Source: Megaustenia siamemsis
Lineage: Eukaryota; Mollusca; Gastropoda; Stylommatophora; Ariophantidae
Direction: 5' to 3'
Length of the DNA stretch: 64,000 nucleotides
NCBI GenBank assembly: GCA_032433765.1
Contig: JAVIAB010000046.1
Span: forward strand, 65,481,875-65,545,874
Positions 57,536 through 64,000 of this stretch are shown piece by piece (positions within the stretch are counted from its first letter, which is position 1; every line of letters begins with the position of its first letter). The notes under the pieces were generated by a model that was not told the DNA's origin, searched no databases, and saw only the letters and a program-made list of their open reading frames with translations. The translations under genes were made by a program, and so were the position numbers.

Positions 57536-57930
57536 GGACAGAGAGGACACCACCAAGTTTGTTCTTCATTCCTTCAGAGAAGAATAAAATGGGTGGGACA
57601 TTGATGTTTATATTGAAAGACTGTCGAGTATAAAGGTGAAAGTATAAATGTAATCAGAGTTTTCTATTCTATTTATCTAGTGCTATGTTATTTTGAGCTG
57701 AGGATGGCACATTCAGTAGAGATTATTGACCTTCAAAATCCTTCACTGCTATTGTTTGACTTTGCACAGGGCCCCTTGGTATCTTGTCACTTGTCCCTGT
57801 ATTCTTCTGACCTGCTGACATGTCATATCACAAATGTGATTTGAAGATTATTTTCTTTGTTTTATGTTGTAATTTGCTCAAATTATCTCTTTTCCCTTAC
57901 AAGATGCCTTGTAAGTCTTATAAGTATTCT
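57536..57930. other. Single-copy sequence, probable intron
   Basis: AT-rich sequence with stops in all frames. No exon with paired splice sites, repeat or RNA signal was found. The last bases (GCCTTGTAAGTCTTATAAG) lead into the 20-bp array. Confidence 0.4.
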
Positions 57931-58287
57931 GAAGAGAAACTATTACAAATAAAGAGAAACCATTACAAATGAAGAGAAACCATTACAAATGAAGAAAACT
58001 CTTACAAATGAAGAGAAACCATTACAAATAAAGAGAAACCATTACAAATGAAGAGAAACCATTACAAATAAATAAAACCTTACAAATGAAGAGAAACCAT
58101 TACAAATGAAGAGAAACCATTACAAATGAAGAGAAAGCCATTACAAATGAAGAGAAACCATTACAAATGAAGAGAAACCATTACAATTTAAGAGAAACCA
58201 TTACAAAGGAAGAGAAACCATTATAAATGAAGAAAAACTCTTACAAATGAAGAGAAACCCTTACAAATGAAGAGAAACCCTTACAAG
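57931..58287. repeat. 20-bp purine-rich minisatellite
   Basis: About 18 units of GAAGAGAAACCATTACAAAT, with variants AATAAAG, GAAGAAAACTC and AACCCTTAC and some one- or two-base indels. Strongly purine-biased on the plus strand. Confidence 0.94.
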
Positions 58288-58344
58288 ATGGAAAGTATAT
58301 ATTGTTCGAGTGTTCTGTTACCTTTGTCCTTCATCACTCATTTG

Positions 58345-58607
58345 GATGAGAGCTGCGATAGCTCAGTGGTTAGTGAGCTGGACAACAAAGGGCAAGAGGT
58401 AGGGTTCAATCGCAACTGACGGCTTCCGGTTCACCCAGCCTTTAATGGGTGCCGGATTATTTTTCTGGGAAAGTAAAGTGGCACGAGCGTAATACCGACC
58501 ACATTACCCTAAAAATCATGTGCCGTAGGTCTATAAAATTTATGGTCACTAACACCATATTCCCTATACGCCACTTGGCAAGACGGGGGTATTTTACTTT
58601 TTTTTTT
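58345..58607 (+). mobile_element. tRNA-derived SINE, copy S3, single head
   Basis: Begins at the second tRNA-like head (GAGAGCTGCGATAGCTCAGT, GGTTCAATCGC) and continues through the shared body (GGTTCACCCAGCC, CTGGGAAAGTAAAG) to a T-rich end. The first head of S1 and S2 is missing, so it is a 5'-truncated or older single-head form. ACTCATTTG at 58336-58344 and ACTCATGTG at 58608-58616 are a likely 9-bp target-site duplication with one change. It lies 21 bases before putative exon 5, at the place of the polypyrimidine tract. Confidence 0.85.
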
Positions 58608-58628
58608 ACTCATGTGAACATTATTGAG

Positions 58629-58739
58629 AGGACTAGGAATGATCTCAATATTGTTTGTCCAGATATACAAGCTGGAGGATTGGTCAGTGACGTCACAGCA
58701 CAACATCATGATCGCTCATGCCAGCATCCAGCAGATAAG
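58629..58739 (+). CDS. Putative internal exon 5 of the unrecognised host gene
   Basis: Thirty-seven codons in phase 0 at both ends, from RTRNDLNIVCPDIQAGGLVS to DVTAQHHDRSCQHPADK, followed by AAG/GTATGC, a good donor. The acceptor was taken at ATTGAG/AGG because it gives phase 0; the frame remains open further upstream (HVNIIE) into the SINE duplication, so the start is uncertain. Two cysteines are present. I do not recognise the family. Confidence is lower than for exons 3 and 4 because the acceptor is weak. Confidence 0.45.
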
Positions 58740-58783
58740 GTATGCAGCTTATCTTTGTTGAATATTGACTGGGTTATGTGACA

Positions 58784-59062
58784 TGATCTCTCTTCTACTG
58801 ACATTATATTACCCTTACATGAGGATCTCTCTTCTACTGACATTATATTACCCTTACATGAGGATCTCTCTTCTACTTACATTATATTACCCTTACATGA
58901 GGATCTCTCTTCTACTTACATTATATTACCACTTACATGAGGATCTTTTTTCTACTTACATTATATTACCACTTACATGAGGATCTCTCTTCTACTTACA
59001 TTATATAACCACTTACATGAGGATCTCTCTTCTACTAACATTATATAACCACTTACATGAGG
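58784..59062. repeat. 40-bp minisatellite, left segment
   Basis: About seven units of 40 bp with GAGGATCTCTCTTCTACTTA and CATTATATTACC followed by ACTTACAT. LINE C5 splits it; the array resumes at 62609. Confidence 0.93.
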
Positions 59063-59219
59063 ATCTCTCTTCTATCTATCTATCTATTGACCTTTCGAGC
59101 CGTAACCGGGCCATAGGGCGTAGACCAAGATACACCTTCTCCTATATGAATTTTTTTGTTCTAGCAGTTTTCCAAGATAGATAAAGTGATCGATCTCTTC
59201 CACTGGTTTGTTTTCCATG

Positions 59220-60036
59220 TATATTTTGTCACCTGTTGGAATTAAACTTTTCATGACTTTAGTATTTTCATGATTGATCTCAAACCCAATTTTGCTGGCT
59301 ATTGATGATAGTTCATTTGTGTTTTCCTGCATCGTTTTTATCTGACTGCTGATGAGAACTATGTCATCAGCAAAGTCGAGGTCCTCCAAATGGTCTCCTT
59401 GTATCCATTCGATGCCTTTACTACCAGTGCAGCATTTCTTCATTATGAAGTCCATAACAAATCCAAATAACAAGGGCGATAAAATACATCCTTGTTTAAC
59501 CACAGTTTCTATTGGGAAACATTCGCTCAGTCCTTCCTCTGTTCGAACTGCACATGTGTAACCATCATACATGTCTTTGATAATATTTATGATTTTTGAT
59601 GGTAAACCATATTGCTTCAGAATTTTCCACAAAGAATCTCTATGAATACTATCAAATGCTTTTTGCTTTTCAATGTGTTCCTCCAATATAAGTCGTAGAG
59701 TGAAAATGTGGTCAAGGCAGCTTCTCCCTTTTCTAAACCCAGCCTGTTCTTCATGCATTACTGTATCTATTGAATCCTTTATTCTATTTAGGATGATTTT
59801 GCAGAATAACTTTGAGGCAACTGACAAAAGTGTCACGCCTCTCCAGTTGTTACAATCTCTAAGATTGCCCTTTTTTGGGATCTTAACAATGATTCCTTTT
59901 TTCCATTTATGAGGCGTCTTCTCTGTTTTCCAAATGATGTTGAAAATTTTTTGGAGATGTATTAGATTATGGCTATCAATTGCCTTGAGGATCTCAGCTG
60001 TTAACTTATCCTCTCCAGCAGCCTTGTTATTGGTCA
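59220..60036 (-). pseudogene. LINE C5 reverse transcriptase core with motif A deleted
   Basis: Reads TNNKAAGEDKLTAEILKAID, TEKTPHKWKKGIIVKIPKKG, NLRDCNNWRGVTLLSVASKL, EEQAGFRKGRSCLDHIFTLR, then EEHIEKQKAFDSIHRDSLWK. C1 has PFVLNFIDFK between KQK and AFDS. The loss of exactly ten codons removes the motif A metal-binding aspartate without breaking the frame. Motif B carries VVKQG for GVKQG, and motif C LDFADDIVLISSQ is intact. The enzyme would be inactive. Confidence 0.85.
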
Positions 60037-61629
60037 AAAAGACGACACAGACTAAACAACGTTTCGGCTCAATAGGCCTTCATCAGGAACAAACAATAAA
60101 AACACACACACACAAATTAATAACGAAACAACCAAAACAAAAACAATCGAAATGTGTTAAAGAAAACAACAACAAAAAGTAAAACTATCCTGTCAAATCC
60201 AAAATAAAATCGTAACCAAGTGCGGCTGTCGTGAACGTCGAAAATCGTGCGAAAAAGTGCGTAAATGTAAACAGAACCAGAGGAGTAAACACAAGGGTCA
60301 GTGTGCAAACACAAAGGAGAAAGAATCGAATAGTAGTCTGACAGGTGTAAAAAGACGCTAAGAGTGAGATGTCTGAGAGTGGGGTACAGTAAAAATAAAT
60401 GAGGGGTAAGAAGCACAGAAAAAAAATTTTTTATAGAGGAGAAAACCGAAGTGTCTCATAAGGGACTAGAGGAGAAGAACTATAAAAAGTATGGCATAGT
60501 AAGTAGACCAAAGAACCCAAATATGTGTAGTAGAGAAGGCTATGCAAAAGGGAAGGAGCAAGCAAAAAGAAACTATGCGTATGAGTGTGATACATTCATA
60601 CCTCTCGGGGTCAGCGAACCATACTGGACTATAAGGCGATTTTCCAAAGTATAGCGGCTGCGGTCGCCAGAGTGACAAAGATGTCAGTGACACGGATGTC
60701 GTCTTTGCCCTTGTGATCAGGGGAGTTGAAGTGGGAAGATACCGGAGTACCAGTATTTTGTTGGACAGTATTTTGTTTGATTTTGTGAACATCTACGTGA
60801 TGTCCAACTAAATACTGGTACTCCGGTATCTTCCCACTTCAACTCCCCTGATCACAAGGGCAAAGACGACATCCGTGTCACTGGTATTGTCCTTTGTCAC
60901 TCTGGCGACCGCAGCCGCTATACTTTGGAAAATCGCCTTATAGTCCAGTATGGTTCGCTGACCCCGAGAGGTATGAATGTATCACACTCATACGCATAGT
61001 TTCTTTTTGCTTGCTCCTTCCCTTTTGCATAGCCTTCTCTACTACACATATTTGGGTTCTTTGGTCTACTTACTATGCCATACTTTTTATAGTTCTTCTC
61101 CTCTAGTCCCTTATGAGACACTTCGGTTTTCTCCTCTATAAAAAATTTTTTTTCTGTGCTTCTTACCCCTCATTTATTTTTACTGTACCCCACTCTCAGA
61201 CATCTCACTCTTAGCGTCTTTTTACACCTGTCAGACTACTATTCGATTCTTTCTCCTTTGTGTTTGCACACTGACCCTTGTGTTTACTCCTCTGGTTCTG
61301 TTTACATTTACGCACTTTTTCGCACGATTTTCGACGTTCACGACAGCCGCACTTGGTTACGATTTTATTTTGGATTTGACAGGATAGTTTTACTTTTTGT
61401 TGTTGTTTTCTTTAACACATTTCGATTGTTTTTGTTTTGGTTGTTTCGTTATTAATTTGTGTGTGTGTGTTTTTATTGTTTGTTCCTGATGAAGGCCTAT
61501 TGAGCCGAAACGTTGTTTAGTCTGTGTCGTCCACTTGTCACGTAAAGCTTCTTACATACCTTTTTTTATTTTTTAATTTTTCCTCATATTCAGCTTTACT
61601 GCAGCTTCGCATTTTTATGCCTTAACCCT
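60037..61629. mobile_element. 1.6-kb long inverted-repeat element
   Basis: Left arm 60041-60766 and right arm 60802-61531 are near-perfect reverse complements (726 and 730 bases; one 4-base difference near 60684, few substitutions) around a 35-base loop. A 98-base unpaired right tail ends in CATTTTTATGCCTTAACCC. TTGTTATTGGTCA at 60024-60036 and 61630-61642 is a 13-bp target-site duplication, and the LINE C5 frame (MTNNK) joins across it. The arm ends carry CAACGTTTCGGCTCAATAGG and CCTTCATCAGG. No transposase is visible. Candidates are a fold-back DNA element or inverted terminal repeats of a Penelope-like retroelement. Confidence 0.85.
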
Positions 61630-61642
61630 TTGTTATTGGTCA

Positions 61643-62608
61643 TAAGCTTTAAGGTGGTTTCTATTTCACTCACGGTGAAGTCATCTAAATTTACATCTAA
61701 TTCTGCTGCTGGTGTTTCAGCTTCAAAATCTATTAAACTGTGGGGTAGTGGACGGTTAAGAATTTCTTTGAAGTGTTCCGCCCAACGGGCTTTTATGTCT
61801 GCGCTTGTTGTTAGCATTAATCCAGATTTGTCTAGAATTGGTGTTCCACTGGATGTATAGGTGTTTGTCAGCATCTTTTGTACAGTATAAATAGTTCTGC
61901 TGTCTCCTGTAATTGCAGCTGTCTCTGCTTTCTCTGCCAAATTGTCTATATAAGCTCTTGTATCTCTTCTTGCTGAACTTTTCACTTTGTTGTCTAATTC
62001 TTTGTATGTTGCTTTTGCCAGAACCTTTCCAAGATCTGTCTTTACATTAGTCATGGCTCTCTTCGCTTCTCTTCTTTCTTTGATGTATTTCCACGTGGTG
62101 TCTGAGATCCAAGCTCGTTTTTCCATTTTCTTCAGTCCAGCACTTGCTTCTGCTGCTGTCATTAGTATTTTGCTCTGTGAGTCCCACATTTCATTGATAT
62201 CTAAGTCTATTTCACCGAGTGCTGTATAACAATTACTTAGCTCTATGTTAAACTTTTCCTTTATGGCTTCATCTTTCAATTTATGACTATCAATTTTATG
62301 TGTAATTGACCTCTTCTGTTGGTTTCTAAATTTTAATCTTATTTTCCCAATGCACAGGTTGAGGTCACTATTAACATCAGCACCTCTGTATGCTCTTACA
62401 TCTATTAATGATGATCTGAATTGTTGTTTAATACATAGGTGGTCAATTTGATTTGATGTTCTATCATCAGGAGATATCCATGTTGTTTTGTGAATATTTT
62501 TGTGTGGAAATAATGTCCCACCTATAACTAGATTTTCTATTAAACATAATTCTATTAATCTTTCTCCATTCTGACTTGTAATATCACAGCCTTCTCTCCC
62601 CATCACAT
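61643..62608 (-). pseudogene. LINE C5 endonuclease end and linker
   Basis: Open for more than 320 codons. The N-terminal part is the end of the endonuclease: GCDITSQNGERLIELCLIEN, LVIGGTLFPHKNIHKTTWIS, SNQIDHLCIKQQFRSSLIDV and RAYRGADVNSDLNLCIGKIR, where the SD of VNSDLNL stands at the usual SDH position. A charged linker follows, ending DFTVSEIETTLKLMTNNK, where the palindromic element is inserted. In C5 the frame would have run on into the polymerase at 60036. Confidence 0.85.
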
Positions 62609-63306
62609 ATCTCTCTTCTACTGACATTATATTACCACTAGATGAGATCTCTATTCTACTGACATTATATTACCACTAGATGAGATCTCTATTCTACTGA
62701 CATTATATTACCACTAGATGAGATCTCTCTTCTACTGACATTATATTACCACTAGATGAGATCTCTCTTCTACTGACATTATATTACCACTAGATGAGAT
62801 CTCTCTTCTACTGACATTATATTACCACTACATGATGATCTCTATTCTACTGACATTATATTACCACTAGATGAGATCTCTATTCTACTGACATTATATT
62901 ACCACTAGATGAGATCTCTCTTCTACTGACATTATATTACCACTAGATGAGATCTCTCTTCTACTGACATTATATTACCACTACATGATGATCTCTATTC
63001 TACTGACATTATATTACCACTAGATGAGATCTCTATTCTACTGACATTATATTACCACTAGATGAGATCTCTCTTCTACTGACATTATATTACCACTAGA
63101 TGATATCTCTCTTCTACTTACATTATATTACCACTTACATGAGGATCTTTCTTCTACTAACATTATATTACCACTACATGAGGATCTCTCTTCTACTTAC
63201 ATTATATTACCACTACATGAGGATCTTTCTTCTACTAACATTATATTACCACTACATGATGATCTCTCTTCTACTTACATTATATTACCACTACATGAGG
63301 ATCTCT
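62609..63306. repeat. 38-40-bp minisatellite, right segment
   Basis: About 18 units. The first thirteen or so are a 38-bp form (TCTACTGACATTATATTACC, ACTAGATGAGATCTC). The last five return to the ACTTACATGAGG form of the left segment. This supports one ancestral array split by LINE C5 and expanded separately on the right. Confidence 0.93.
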
Positions 63307-64000
63307 TGTGGCAGACTTCTTACAGACTTCTAACTTATACTTGTTCTTTCATTGACATACACATATAACTCATCATCCTTTTTGAACAAGTATAAACAAA
63401 GTCTTTATTAGTGACTTCTACATGTGGTTTTACAAAATCTGTTGTTAATTGACATAGCCGATAGACGATGATGAATTGTCAGTAAGCGCGATCGTATATG
63501 GTTCTTAAGTCTATCTACGTTCTTCCAGTTCTGTACGTTTCTAAGTTTACTTGTGCATCTACGTTCTTCCGGTGTGACTATGTCCGTTCTCTAAAATCTC
63601 CTTTGGAACTTATTAACATCTAATATCTTGGTACTTTAAACTATTCTACTTTTTGAGTCCAACTCTTGTCACAATATTCTCTGAAGATACTTGTACTTTT
63701 TCGAAGTCCTAACTAACATCCGCCTTGAGGCAGGTATCTACTTTCTTCACTATATCTTCACCGTCTCTCTTCATCTTTCCTATCTGAATGTCTGTGTCCC
63801 TCTGAATGTCTGTGAATCCCCTAATTCTCTGTGTCTCGTGTTTTTAGTGTCAGGTGGCCACACCTCCTGGCCATAGATACGCTTAACCTACGTCTGTTGG
63901 CCGTCACATTTCTGTAACTCCGCCCTTCTTGACTATGTCCATAGTTTATTACTTAAATTACTTTAGTCGACAACTGTCTGTCTTCTCAAACATTGTTTTA
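63307..64000. other. Unassigned single-copy sequence at the window end
   Basis: No array, LINE frame or paired splice sites. It begins TGTGGCAGACTTC right at the array edge, which could be the TG of an LTR, and contains short internal echoes (TCTACGTTCTTCC at about 63514 and 63560; CTGAATGTCTGTG at about 63785 and 63802). The other end lies outside the window, so an LTR or other element cannot be tested. Confidence 0.3.

Larger units (their letters stand above)
59075..62608 (-). mobile_element. LINE family C, longest copy (C5), split by a palindromic element
   Basis: Minus-strand LINE reaching further 5' than C1 to C4. The 3' end with its TATC tail is at 59075 and the truncated endonuclease side at 62608. 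ATCTCTCTTCTA at 59063-59074 and 62609-62620 is either a 12-bp target-site duplication or array register. Bases 60037-61629 are a later insertion. The element also lacks most of the C-terminal coding region: YLGSHIDREGD to RDLIKYL of C1 is deleted, joining ATCTATCTTGG directly to AAAACTGCTAGAAC near 59170. Confidence 0.9.

Noticed and set aside
60466..61106. Mirror-image open frames in the palindrome arms (WFADPERYECITLIRIVSFC)
   Set aside because: They occur once in each inverted arm only because the arms are identical. Lengths are 60-108 codons with no motif, start context or recognised family.

Overview
This window is animal genomic DNA, not prokaryotic. It carries no operons, ribosomal RNA or CRISPR. 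It holds non-LTR retrotransposons (LINEs) with APE-type endonuclease and reverse transcriptase, a SINE headed by two tRNA-like units, and short open segments bounded by AG acceptors and GT donors that look like spliced exons. The mix of LINEs and SINE suggests a lophotrochozoan, perhaps a gastropod, but that is inference.

About half of the window (roughly 34 of 64 kb by my boundaries) is tandem repeat. Some thirty array segments have units from 9 to 68 bp. The largest are a 48-bp array (27074-32458), a 34-bp array abutting a 35-bp array (36421-44560), a 40/43-bp array (51136-54408), a 25-bp array (48556-50026) and a 36-bp array (12660-13950). Several lack stop codons in many frames and give long spurious ORFs.

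Between and inside the arrays are LINEs of at least six families, called A to F here. A: 3432-7787 and 17532-20462. B: 731-1244, 5597-6032 and 54565-56896. C: 8887-10302, 10695-11356, 20791-21522, 47835-48541 and 59075-62608, plus a relative at 32445-32765. D: 22110-24419 and 33170-34060. E: 21564-22095. F: 10556-11935. There are three SINE copies, three copies of an unnamed repeat R, a probable piggyBac-type MITE (35974-36273) and a 1.6-kb palindromic insertion (60037-61629). Insertions are nested, and target-site duplications can be read for many, giving a relative order. The clearest nest is array > LINE C > palindrome at 58784-63306.

Three minisatellites are visibly made of LINE 3'-terminal sequence: a 68-bp unit from family A, a 48-bp unit from a family C relative and a 38-bp unit from family E. 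This repeated conversion of LINE 3' ends into tandem arrays is the most unusual theme of the window.

Five plus-strand segments (14316-14496, 14627-14713, 34088-34285, 45781-45912, 58629-58739) are open, flanked by splice signals and compatible in phase (phase 0 at every internal junction). I infer one host gene of at least 44 kb whose introns are filled with these arrays and transposons. I do not recognise its product. Splice junctions have themselves been drawn into repeats: a donor is triplicated after exon 1, and an acceptor-like motif is repeated about six times before exon 4.
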